DNA of 64,000 nt, from assembly GCA_019186985.1 (NCBI GenBank), contig JABARQ010000003.1:1-64000 (forward strand), given 5' to 3'. A program made the position numbers and the translations under genes. Within the stretch, counting starts at the first letter, position 1; the number at the start of each line of letters is the position of its first letter. Source of the stretch: Prosthecobacter sp. GTDB taxonomy: Bacteria; Verrucomicrobiota; Verrucomicrobiia; Verrucomicrobiales; Verrucomicrobiaceae. Below are positions 25,901-34,649 of this stretch, one piece after another. Below the pieces are notes generated by a model. It did not search any database. It was not told the origin of the DNA and saw only the letters and a program-made list of their open reading frames with translations.

Positions 25901-28900
25901 GACCTGAGCCTGAACTGGGTAGGCGGCGGCAGCCTGAAGCTGGGCGGAGATCTGCGCGGCATGGCCGGAACAGGTGTCGCGGGAGGCTCGCTGACCGTGC
26001 AGGCCCCGCTCATCCAGGTGGGCGGCACGGCGGGGGCTGACACGCTTTTGATTAGCTCCGGCTTCTTCAACCTGGGCGGCTTCTCAAGCCACAGCCTCAT
26101 CGGAATCGGCGTCCAGACCGGTCCTGAAACCTACCGTCCGGGCCTGATGATCGACTCCTCGGCCCGTGTGAAGCCCGAGGTGGTCAGCTACATCTATGAA
26201 CCCGACGGCCCTGACATGAGCGTCCGGACGCTGCTGCCTCATCCCGGCCTGCGCCAGCCTTCTTCACTGACCTTTTCAGCGACCGGGGCTGTTGATGAGT
26301 TTTCCCGCCTGATGGTGGTGCGTGGTGACCTGGTGGCGCGTGCAGGCTCCGTCATTGATGCCGGAGCGCGTGGCTCGGCTTCCTTCATCGCCGACACGGT
26401 GAGCCTGCTCGGCCATGTGACGGCAAGCGGGGGAAGCATCACGGTGCAGGGCGAGGACAGGCTTCCCACGCTTGACCCCAATCCGCAGAAGGCCTTCACG
26501 ACGGTTTATCTGGGATCCAGCGCCAGGCTTTCCACGGCCGGCAGCTTCCTGGCCGTGCCGGATCCTTTCGGGCGGCGCATCGGCACGCTGCTCTCCGGCG
26601 GCAGGATCCAGGTCTCAGGCAACATCGTTGCCGAGGAAGGTTCTCGCCTGGATGCCAGCGGAACGGCGGAGACGGTGGATGTCATCCCTGCGAACCTGGG
26701 TGGCAACAGCCTTGGTGGCAGCCTCGCAGGCGGTGGCAGCTCAGTGCCTCCTTCAAGCGGTCTGACGGCGCCGGTCAATGCGGTCGCCTCCAGGCCGGTG
26801 CGCCTGGAGAGCGATGGCGGTTCGGTCATCCTCAAAGGCGGCCAGATGCTGCATACGCAGGCTGATTTGAGCGCCCGTGCCGGTGGAGCCACGGCTGAAG
26901 GAGGCACGCTCGAAGTTTCCTCGGGCCGCTTTTATCAGAACGGTGTCACGCCCGAGCCTGACGACATCAACCTTTCGATTGCCCAGTCACGCCTCGGCGG
27001 CGCCTTCTTCGCCGATCCTTCCGCAGCCATCGGGGCGGCGCCGACGGTGCCGTCCGGCATCGGCTACTTTGCTGCGGATGACTTTGCCTCGGGCGGCTTC
27101 GACAACCTCAGGCTGGGCGGCAACGTCGCCTTTGACGGCAGTGTCGCCATTCAGGCGCGTGGTAGCCTCGCCGTCGCCACGGGCGGCGTGCTGCAGGCCT
27201 CGGCGGACGTCCTGCTCGCCGGGCGGCATGTGGCGCTGGGCAAGGTCTTTGACGCCCCGCTTGCACCCACCGAGGTGCCCAATCCCTTCCTCCAGGACGT
27301 GCAGCCGTTCTTCTTTGCGCCCACCTCCGGCGGTGGAAGCCTGACGGTTCAGGCGCAGCTGATCGACATCGGCAACCTTTCCCTCCAAGGAATGGGTTCG
27401 GCATCCTTCATCGCTGAAAACGGTGACATCCGCGGCAACGGCACCTTCAACATGGCGGGCAGCCTGCTGATGCGCGCCGCCCAGGTCTATCCGGTCACCG
27501 GCACCGACTTCACGATCTCGGTTTATGATCCTTCGGCGGGTGTGAAGGGTTCGGCGGCCTTTGAGGCCGCAGGCAGCAAGGCCCTGCCGCTGAGTGCGGG
27601 TGGAGCCTTGAAGGTGTATGCCTCAAACATCCGCCAGGACGGCGTGCTGCGTGCGCCCTTTGGTTCCATTGAACTTGGCTGGAATGGCGAGGGCACGCGC
27701 CCGCAGGACCTGATCACGGGTTCCAAGGCGCAGATTCCGGTGACGCAAAGCCTCACGCTCGGCACGGGCAGCATCACCTCGGTTTCCGGTGTGGATCCGA
27801 TCACCGGCAGGGGCCTGCTTGTTCCCTATGGCACGAGCACCGACGGAGTTTCCTGGATTGATCCCTCGGGTGTGGACATCACCGCCGCCGGCCTGCCTGA
27901 AAAGACCATCCTTCTTTCCTCCCAGCAGATCACGACGCAGGACGGCGCGATTCAGGACCTTCGTGGCGGAGGTGACCTGCTGGCCTACCGTTTTGTCAGC
28001 GGCACGAGTGGAACGCGCGACATCCTGGCTGATGACGGCCTTTTCGCGGTGCTGCCAGGGTATCAGGACTGGTATGCTCCCTTCGGTGCCTTCAACACCG
28101 GTGCCGAGGCCGCCAGCCTCAAGGGCGACCTGGGTTATGTGAACGGCACGATCAGGGTGGGGGACCGCGTGCAGCTGGGGGGCGGGGCTGGCCTTGCCGC
28201 CGGCATTTACACGCTGCTGCCGGCACGTTATGCGCTGCTTCCGGGCGCTTTTCTCATCACGCCTCAGTCAGGCTTGCCCGTTTCCAGCCAGCTCCGTCCT
28301 GACGGCGCCGTGCTCACATCGGGTCAGCGCTACAACACCTTGAGCACGGCACGCGCCGCGCCGCTGCTGCAGCAGCGCTTTGAAATCGCGTCCTCCGCCA
28401 CGCTGGCCCAGCGCGCCCAGTATGACACCTTCTCGGCCAACACCTTCCTGGCCGCCTATGCAGCCCAGCGCGGGCTTGATCTTCAGCGCCTGCCTCGTGA
28501 TTCCGGACGCATGGTGCTTGATGCGACTTCGGCGATGTCCCTGGCGGGCACGGTCTCCGCGCGCCCGCTCACCACGCAGGGGCGCGACGGCAGCATCGAC
28601 ATCAGCAGTCCGCTGGACATCATCATCGGTCATCAGGACAGTGCTCCGGTGGCTGGCAAACTGCTGCTCAACGCACGTCAGCTGAGCAGCTTCGGAGTCG
28701 GCAGCCTGCTCATCGGCGGCGTGCGCAGCCAGGGTGCGGATGGCACGGCGGTGGCGGTGAAAACGCGCAACATCACGGTGGACAACATGAACACAGCCCA
28801 GGGTGAGGCGGAGGTGCTTGAAGGGCCGGAGATCATCCTCGCCGCCTCTGGTTTGATCGAGCTTAAGGCGGATGCGGTGGTCCGGCAGTCGGGCGTTCTC

Positions 28901-31900
28901 TCCGGGGGAGCCGACACCCTGCTGCTCGGCAGCAACAGCATTTCCGGCAGCGGCTCGGGGTCGCTGCTGCGTGTCTCCAGCGACCTGGGGGCTGCGGTGA
29001 GGCGATTTGGAGTGACGCCTGGCACGGGGGCCGCCGCCATGACCCTCGGTGCCGGCAGCCAGGTTTCAGGCGTCAGCGTTCTGCTGGACAGCACCTATGC
29101 CACGACCTTTGCCTCGTCCGCCGTGGTGGAAGGAACGAGCATCGGCTTCAGCAGCGGCCAGGTCAGCCTGCTTCTGGGCGGTGCATCCGGTCCGCCTTCG
29201 GGACGCGGCCTGGTGCTGGATGCCACGGCTCTTTCCAATCTTGGTTCGGCACGCTCGCTGTCCCTGCTCAGCTACACCACGCTTGACACCTATGGTTCTG
29301 GCACCCTGGGGGGAGGCGGGCTGGATTCACTCAGCCTTTCCGCGGCTCAGATCCGCGGCTTCAGCAACAGCGGCGGCGTGGTCACCTTCGCCGCGCGGCG
29401 CGTGGACATCGCCAACACCGCGAATGCAGCGGCCACCGGGACGGAGACGGGAACGGCGGGCGGCACGCTGCGCATCGAGGCCGAGGAACTGCACCTCGGC
29501 GGCAACGCCTCTCGCATCGTTCAATACGGTGCGGTGCAGGCCGAGGCCTCCAAGGGAATCTTCCTCGACGGCTCGGGCAGCCTGGCCGTTGGCGGCAGCC
29601 TGAGCCTGGCGGCCCCCTGGATGAAGTCGGCCGCCGGATCCTCGCAGTCGATCACCTCGACGGGTGCGATGGAGGTCGCCTCCGCAGGTTCGGCCGCGTT
29701 TCAGGCCGGTGGAGCGGCCGCGAGCCTCGGCCTGACAGGTTCAAGCCTGCGCTTTGACAGCCGCATGACGCTGCCCGGTGGTTCAGTCACGCTTCGTGCC
29801 ACATCCGGCAGCCTGCAGATGGGCGGTGAAGTCAGCACCGCCGGCATCGCCTCCGGCCCGGCCGGACAGCAGCGCCTGATTCAGGGCGGCAGCATCCGGC
29901 TCGCGGCAGATCAGGGCAATGTCACGGTTTCCGGAACTCTGGATGTCTCCGCCGTGACAGGGGGTGAGGCGGGGCGTCTCGACATCAGCGTGCCTGCCGG
30001 TTCGGTCAGCCTGGGGGCAGCCACCCTGCTTGGAACCGGCGGTGCTTCGTTTGGACTGGATGTGCGGCAGATGGCCTCGACCTCGGGGCTTCATTCTCTG
30101 TTGAACAACGCCGGCTTCACCGGACAGCGCGACTTCAGGGTTCGCGAGGGTGATGTGCTGCTGGATGGACACGCCAGGGTCAGCGGCCTGGTTCTGAGTG
30201 CCGATGCCGGAGCTGTTCGTGTCACGGGCCAGGTCGACGCCTCGGGTGTCACGGGTGGAACGATCCGCCTGCTGGCCTACAAGGGCGTCACCTTGCAGCC
30301 GGGCTCACGGCTGGATGCATCGGCTGAAAAAGTGGACTCCGCCGGCAAGGGCGGTGCTGTTTATCTGGAGACGCGCGGCCAGTCCGGCGGACAGATTGAC
30401 ATCCAGTCCGGCAGCGTGGTGGACCTGTCGGTCGATGCGACGCTCTCCGCCGGGCAGTATTCCGGCACCCTGCATCTGCGCGCTCCCCAGACCGGGGGTG
30501 GAACTGACCTGGCCCTGCGGCCTGTCGCCGGCTCCGTGCTGGGTGCCTCGGCGATCACGGCGGAAGGTTTTCAAGTGCATGACCTGACCGGCAGCGGCAC
30601 GATCACGACCACCGTCAGGGACCAGGTGCTGGCCAACGGCAACGCCTTTGCCGCCAATGAATCCGCCATCACCTCCCGCCTGTTCACGGGCGGCAACGCG
30701 GGGCTTGCCTCCAGCTTCGTGCTGCTGACCGGCGCTGAAATTGTCAACCGCACCGGCGACATCACGCTGGGGACCACCAGCCCGGGTGCTGGCAGCACGG
30801 CCTGGGATTTGTCAGGCTTCCGGTTCGGCGCACGTCAGAGCGCCGGGGTGCTGACCCTGCGCGCCGCAGGAAACCTGGTGTTCAACGAGGCGCTCAGCGA
30901 CGGCTTCACCTCCGCCGCCTACAACGCCCAGCTGATGACGAACAATTCGCTGGTCTCGGATCATGTCGAAGGCTGGTCCTACCGGCTTGCCGCAGGCGCG
31001 GACTTCAGCTCGGTCGACCATCGTTCGGTGGTCCAGGGCACCGGTTCGCTGCTGCTTGGGCGCAACGCGGGTGACGCGAATGAAATCGCCAGCAACCTCG
31101 GTGACAGGGCCAGGACCTCGGTGGCCGTGGCTGGCTTCTACCAGGTGATCCGCACCGGCGGTGGTGGCATTGACATCAGCACGGGGGCCGACGTCCGCCT
31201 GCTCAACCAGTATGCGACCATCTATTCGGCCGGAGTCCGTGTGGCGGATCCGACGATGGGAGGCCGATTCGACCTGCCGATCCTTGATTACGCCGGAGGC
31301 ACCAGCAGCCTCGGACCCGTGCAGCAGACGCCGCCCTATGCGGTGCAGTACGCCCAGGGCGGCGGCAATGTGGAGATCCGTGCGGGCAATGACATCATCC
31401 ATCTCACGCGCAACGCCGCCGGTGAGCTGGTGGCGGACTCCCAGCGTCAGCTTCCCATGAACTGGCTCTACCGGCGCGGCTATGTGGACCCGATGACCGG
31501 ACAGTTTGGCACGGCGCGGTTCGGTGATGTGGCGACGACCTCGTGGTGGGTGGACTACAGCAACTTCTTTGAAGGGGTCGGCGCCCTTGGCGGCGGCAAT
31601 GTCTCGATGAGCGCTGGACGCGACATCGCCAACGTGGACGCCGTGGTGCCGACCAACGCGCGTCTTTCCAAGGACGGCGTGCTGGTCGAGCTGGGCGGCG
31701 GCAGCCTCAGCGTGCGCGCCGGACGCAACCTCGACGCCGGCGTCTACTATGTGGAGCGCGGTGCCGGAAGCCTGCGGGCCGGGGGCTCGATCATCACCAA
31801 CGCCACGCGCTCGCCCTCGCTGACCAACCTGGCCGACGCCGCCCCGCTGGCATCTCAGACGTGGCTGCCAACGCAGCTTTTTGTTGGGAAGTCCTCCTTT

Positions 31901-34144
31901 GATGTGAGTGCGGGCCGTGACGTGCTCATCGCCCCCGCCTCGAACCCGTTCCTGCTCCCGGGCGGCTACAGCAACAGCTTCTGGTACAAGACCTACTTCA
32001 ACACCTATTCCCAGGATGCCTCGGTCTCGGTCACCTCGCTCTCAGGCTCCGTGACGATGAGGTCCTCCACGACGCTGCCCACGGTCGGCGGGGGCGGAGC
32101 CATGTCCGTGCTGCTGGCCTGGATCCAAAACCAGCTGCTCTACAATGCTCAGAACCCGGGCACCTCCTCCTTCTACCATCCCTGGCTGCGCCTCAACGAG
32201 ACGAAGGTGGACTCCTTTGGCACGGTGGCGTCGCTTGCCCCTGGATCGTTGAGGCTGGCGGCCCTTGGCGGGAATGTGAACGTGGTCGGCGGCTTCACCC
32301 TGGCCCCATCAAGCCGTGGCACGCTGGACATCCTGGCCGCAGGCTCCGTCAACGCCCTGCAGCCGAACGGGCGCACCACGGTGAATGGCGCGTCGACAAC
32401 CGCCTGGGGCAGCAGCATCATCAACGTCTCCGATGCGAGCCCGCAGTCGATTCCTGGCCTGGCCAATCCCTTTGCGTTCCAGACCATCGGCGGCCTGGCG
32501 GCAAGCACGGCCAGTGCTTCGGGCGACAACTTCCTGCTCTTCCTGGATGCGAGCCTTCGTGAAACCGGCTCCACGCAGGGGGCCTTTGGCGTGCTTCAGG
32601 CCAAGCAGGCGCTGCATGCCCAGGGGCTGCTTCATGCAGGTGACACCGAGCCTGTGCGCGTGACCGCCCAGGGGGGGGACATCAGCGGGCTCGGGCTTTT
32701 CACGCCCAAGATGGCGAGGATCCTGGCTGCACGCGACATCCGTGACGTGGCCTTTTACCTGCAAAACACCGCCGCCTCCGATGTGAGCGTGGTTTCCAGC
32801 GGGCGTGACATGATCCTTTACGATGCCGGCAGCCTGCTGCGCACGCAGGCAAACTCCACCGGCAACATCATCAATGTCGGCGACAGCCCCCTGGCGGGCG
32901 ACATCCAGGTCAGCGGTCCGGGATCGCTCCAGGTGCTGGCGGGACGTCATCTTGACCTTGGCAGCGGTGGCAACAATCCGGACGGCACCGGGGTGGGCGT
33001 CACCAGCATCGGCAACGGACGAAACCCAAGCCTGCCGTTTGACGGCGCCAGCCTCACGCTTGCCGCAGGCATCGGTCCGTCGGCAGGACTGGCCTCCAGC
33101 AACGTGGACTTCAGCCGCTTCATCACCGAGGTCATCAACGGCCCGCGTGGCGGCCAGTATCTGACTGACTACGCCAAGGCCACCGGATCATCCGTTGACA
33201 CGATTGCCGAATTTCAGGCGCTCTCGCCGGACGAGCAGCGCCGCGTCGCACTGGGTGTCTTTGCCATCGCGCTGCGCACTGCCGGACGTGAGCATTCGTC
33301 GGAGGGCACGGATTATGAGGATGGCTTTGCGGCGGTTGCGTCGCTCTTTCCCGGCACGGCCTGGAGCGGTGACATCACCACCCAGGCCCGTGACATCCGG
33401 ACCAAAAGTGGCGGCGGAATTGACATCCTGGTGCCCGGCGGCGGCCTGAAGCTGGCCACGGCTCTGCTGGGCAACTCACTGGCTCCTCCTGGGATCATCA
33501 CGGAGGGCGGCGGCGGCATCAACATCTTCGCCGACCAGGATGTGGACATCGGCATTGCGCGAATCTTCACGCTGCGCGGTGGTGACGAGGTGATCTGGTC
33601 GTCAAAGGGTGACATTGCCGCGGGCAGTTCGTCGAAGACGGTGCAGTCGGCTCCGCCCACGCGCGTGATCATTGATCCGCAGAGCGCCGACCTGAAGACG
33701 GACCTGGCCGGCCTGGCGACAGGCGGTGGCATCGGCGTGCTGGCCACGGTGGCCGGCGTGCCTCCTGGCAACGTGGACCTCATTGCTCCCAATGGCACCG
33801 TGGATGCGGGTGATGCGGGCATTCGAGCCACGGGCAACCTCAACATCGCCGCGACGGTGGTGCTCAACAGCGGCAACATCAGCGTCGGCGGCACGGCCTC
33901 CGGCGGGGCTGCGGCTCCGGCCGCGGCGGCGGTGAACGTCTCCGGCATGTCCTCTTCATCGAACACGGCAGCGGCCGCCGCCAACACGGCCGCCACCAAG
34001 TCCGGGCCCGCCAAGGACAGCACGGTGGCTCAGAACGATGACAGCCAGACGCCTTCGATGATGAGCGTGGAGGTGCTGGGATACGGCGGCGGGGAAGGGG
34101 AGGAGGACGAGGAGCAGAAAAAGCGCCGCCAGTCGTTGCCCTGA
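22976..34144 (+). CDS. Giant TpsA filamentous haemagglutinin-family exoprotein with DUF3739
   Basis: A 3,722-residue secreted protein, the presumed substrate of the TpsB transporter. It has a long basic signal region (about 36 residues, ending HGMAG). A TPS secretion domain follows at about residues 120-340, with FLEWRTFNVGRNTTLYFDQ and the core motif variant NANGIIFGGKSQVNAHALV (usually NPNGI). The long central part consists of Gly/Ser/Leu-rich beta-helix-type repeats such as GGSLTVQAPLI, typical of filamentous adhesins. The C-terminal part from about residue 3,380 matches DUF3739 (SPDEQRRVALGVFAIALR, GGGGINIFADQDVDIG). It ends in an acidic/basic tail (GEEDEEQKKRRQSLP). The start overlaps the previous stop by 4 bp. 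It is the last gene of the operon; an adhesin or matrix role is likely but unproven. Confidence 0.9.
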   Translation: MNKTIRHRALLRFPRRLKEPLALLLSLMMPLHGMAGDILRGGAAAGGGRRNNPQPGADATAGSAAAQAARRNAGDALARTSRAIEAVQRLQLQARSQVGAGNSMNPNSPGTPLPSVPDGLGSGGLDPLGAPVGADAPVQTPGTGGAVTVTVKQQLQQAFLEWRTFNVGRNTTLYFDQTKGGKSAGQWIAFNSVKDPTGRPSQILGQIKAEGQVYVINANGIIFGGKSQVNAHALVASALPVNTNLTSSGLLNNPDLQPLFSAIEVAAGGKGTPKFTPDLNGTGKVGDVRVEAGAQITAPTTADKVGGRVVLAGANVVNEGTISTPDGQAILAAGLQVGMMGHSSSDPSLRGLDVFVGAVEDPLVSAWTGSAGTVTNLGIINAQRGNITMAGRSVRQNGILAATTSVSFNGRIDLQAGYAAVANPIYDPTNTAFGAPFLFGGTGEVVLGQGSVTQILPEWDSNETLVGTRLALPSQVNLRGRVVRLMDDAMLLAPNATVNLDAGAWKLDSIGGTLRNQFAYSEGQVHVGRGAFINVAGSAAVQASILQNILTLQLRGSEFADFSYNRNGDLRGVDLTIDIRRQGVFDGHTWVGTPLADASGFVGLIQRDAAQLTIDGGNLNIRSGGSVILQQGSTLDVSGGYVDYQGAVVTTSRVMLGGRLVDIADATPDTVYDGLYTGSFTTTSNQWGVSRTYTSQLLRGTRFEAGYVYGGSGGSLNIQAPSLALDATMNAGTVNGQRQVEVQAAHSTLSIQIQNQKAAGPTYFNQSPTPPTVLFQSGLTQTPAPDFAVDGSGNPVGLSGDRLATLLLSPENLKRAGFGKLTVSNRDGDVVLADGEVLEMQPGGGVTLEGAGIDIQGSIMSHGGSVALRAYNLSPFAVDELRQSADPSTPLANTGRGRVTVGGSSVIDVSGSLVDDRFSLGTTPYVLAGGSLSISGYDVDVRTGSRLDVSGGARVDGVLDRTYGRGGNLALKGGADLSLNWVGGGSLKLGGDLRGMAGTGVAGGSLTVQAPLIQVGGTAGADTLLISSGFFNLGGFSSHSLIGIGVQTGPETYRPGLMIDSSARVKPEVVSYIYEPDGPDMSVRTLLPHPGLRQPSSLTFSATGAVDEFSRLMVVRGDLVARAGSVIDAGARGSASFIADTVSLLGHVTASGGSITVQGEDRLPTLDPNPQKAFTTVYLGSSARLSTAGSFLAVPDPFGRRIGTLLSGGRIQVSGNIVAEEGSRLDASGTAETVDVIPANLGGNSLGGSLAGGGSSVPPSSGLTAPVNAVASRPVRLESDGGSVILKGGQMLHTQADLSARAGGATAEGGTLEVSSGRFYQNGVTPEPDDINLSIAQSRLGGAFFADPSAAIGAAPTVPSGIGYFAADDFASGGFDNLRLGGNVAFDGSVAIQARGSLAVATGGVLQASADVLLAGRHVALGKVFDAPLAPTEVPNPFLQDVQPFFFAPTSGGGSLTVQAQLIDIGNLSLQGMGSASFIAENGDIRGNGTFNMAGSLLMRAAQVYPVTGTDFTISVYDPSAGVKGSAAFEAAGSKALPLSAGGALKVYASNIRQDGVLRAPFGSIELGWNGEGTRPQDLITGSKAQIPVTQSLTLGTGSITSVSGVDPITGRGLLVPYGTSTDGVSWIDPSGVDITAAGLPEKTILLSSQQITTQDGAIQDLRGGGDLLAYRFVSGTSGTRDILADDGLFAVLPGYQDWYAPFGAFNTGAEAASLKGDLGYVNGTIRVGDRVQLGGGAGLAAGIYTLLPARYALLPGAFLITPQSGLPVSSQLRPDGAVLTSGQRYNTLSTARAAPLLQQRFEIASSATLAQRAQYDTFSANTFLAAYAAQRGLDLQRLPRDSGRMVLDATSAMSLAGTVSARPLTTQGRDGSIDISSPLDIIIGHQDSAPVAGKLLLNARQLSSFGVGSLLIGGVRSQGADGTAVAVKTRNITVDNMNTAQGEAEVLEGPEIILAASGLIELKADAVVRQSGVLSGGADTLLLGSNSISGSGSGSLLRVSSDLGAAVRRFGVTPGTGAAAMTLGAGSQVSGVSVLLDSTYATTFASSAVVEGTSIGFSSGQVSLLLGGASGPPSGRGLVLDATALSNLGSARSLSLLSYTTLDTYGSGTLGGGGLDSLSLSAAQIRGFSNSGGVVTFAARRVDIANTANAAATGTETGTAGGTLRIEAEELHLGGNASRIVQYGAVQAEASKGIFLDGSGSLAVGGSLSLAAPWMKSAAGSSQSITSTGAMEVASAGSAAFQAGGAAASLGLTGSSLRFDSRMTLPGGSVTLRATSGSLQMGGEVSTAGIASGPAGQQRLIQGGSIRLAADQGNVTVSGTLDVSAVTGGEAGRLDISVPAGSVSLGAATLLGTGGASFGLDVRQMASTSGLHSLLNNAGFTGQRDFRVREGDVLLDGHARVSGLVLSADAGAVRVTGQVDASGVTGGTIRLLAYKGVTLQPGSRLDASAEKVDSAGKGGAVYLETRGQSGGQIDIQSGSVVDLSVDATLSAGQYSGTLHLRAPQTGGGTDLALRPVAGSVLGASAITAEGFQVHDLTGSGTITTTVRDQVLANGNAFAANESAITSRLFTGGNAGLASSFVLLTGAEIVNRTGDITLGTTSPGAGSTAWDLSGFRFGARQSAGVLTLRAAGNLVFNEALSDGFTSAAYNAQLMTNNSLVSDHVEGWSYRLAAGADFSSVDHRSVVQGTGSLLLGRNAGDANEIASNLGDRARTSVAVAGFYQVIRTGGGGIDISTGADVRLLNQYATIYSAGVRVADPTMGGRFDLPILDYAGGTSSLGPVQQTPPYAVQYAQGGGNVEIRAGNDIIHLTRNAAGELVADSQRQLPMNWLYRRGYVDPMTGQFGTARFGDVATTSWWVDYSNFFEGVGALGGGNVSMSAGRDIANVDAVVPTNARLSKDGVLVELGGGSLSVRAGRNLDAGVYYVERGAGSLRAGGSIITNATRSPSLTNLADAAPLASQTWLPTQLFVGKSSFDVSAGRDVLIAPASNPFLLPGGYSNSFWYKTYFNTYSQDASVSVTSLSGSVTMRSSTTLPTVGGGGAMSVLLAWIQNQLLYNAQNPGTSSFYHPWLRLNETKVDSFGTVASLAPGSLRLAALGGNVNVVGGFTLAPSSRGTLDILAAGSVNALQPNGRTTVNGASTTAWGSSIINVSDASPQSIPGLANPFAFQTIGGLAASTASASGDNFLLFLDASLRETGSTQGAFGVLQAKQALHAQGLLHAGDTEPVRVTAQGGDISGLGLFTPKMARILAARDIRDVAFYLQNTAASDVSVVSSGRDMILYDAGSLLRTQANSTGNIINVGDSPLAGDIQVSGPGSLQVLAGRHLDLGSGGNNPDGTGVGVTSIGNGRNPSLPFDGASLTLAAGIGPSAGLASSNVDFSRFITEVINGPRGGQYLTDYAKATGSSVDTIAEFQALSPDEQRRVALGVFAIALRTAGREHSSEGTDYEDGFAAVASLFPGTAWSGDITTQARDIRTKSGGGIDILVPGGGLKLATALLGNSLAPPGIITEGGGGINIFADQDVDIGIARIFTLRGGDEVIWSSKGDIAAGSSSKTVQSAPPTRVIIDPQSADLKTDLAGLATGGGIGVLATVAGVPPGNVDLIAPNGTVDAGDAGIRATGNLNIAATVVLNSGNISVGGTASGGAAAPAAAAVNVSGMSSSSNTAAAAANTAATKSGPAKDSTVAQNDDSQTPSMMSVEVLGYGGGEGEEDEEQKKRRQSLP

Positions 34145-34258
34145 TCCGGATGAAGCCGCGAAGGCAGGTGAATGCGCGCTTCTGCCAAATCCATGCTGGA
34201 GCGCCGCCTGCATCGCGGGGTTGCGCATGCCTGCGCCCTGCTGTCAGATGAACGTCTT

Positions 34259-34600
34259 ATGAGCAAGAAGACCTGCCCGATGTGTGAGATGGATGAAATC
34301 CTGGATCATGGCGACCGCCTGGAGTGCGCCACCTGCGGTCACGAATGGACCCAGGATCCGGCTCCGGAGGAGGCCCCGGCGGAGCGCGTCGTGAAGGACG
34401 CCCACGGCAATGTCCTGGCCGATGGCGACATCGTGGCGATGATCAAGGACATCAAGCTCAAGGGCAGTTCTGATGTGCTCAAGGTCGGCACGAAGTCCAG
34501 GCCCATCCGGCTGGTGGACGGTGATCATGAGATCTCCTGCAAGATGGACGGCATGGCCATCGCCCTGAAAGCCTGCTTTGTGAAGAAGGTCCAGCCTTGA
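34259..34600 (+). CDS. yjdM: PhnA/YjdM-family zinc-ribbon protein
   Basis: A 113-residue protein with an N-terminal zinc ribbon (CPMCEMDEILDHGDRLECATCGHEW, given here as two CxxC pairs at about residues 6-9 and 26-29) and a C-terminal SH3-like domain (KDAHGNVLADGDIVAMIKD, LKVGTKSRPIRLV). This is the usual PhnA/YjdM layout and length. The family is named after the phosphonate region of E. coli, but its function is not settled. The frame is open from 34172; the ATG at 34259 is chosen because family members begin just before the zinc ribbon. It follows tpsA by 114 bp and converges on the hydrolase gene. Confidence 0.9.
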   Translation: MSKKTCPMCEMDEILDHGDRLECATCGHEWTQDPAPEEAPAERVVKDAHGNVLADGDIVAMIKDIKLKGSSDVLKVGTKSRPIRLVDGDHEISCKMDGMAIALKACFVKKVQP

Positions 34601-34649
34601 TTCCTCAGACTGCGGACGGGCGAGGAGGATGCGCCGGCCCCCGTTGCAT

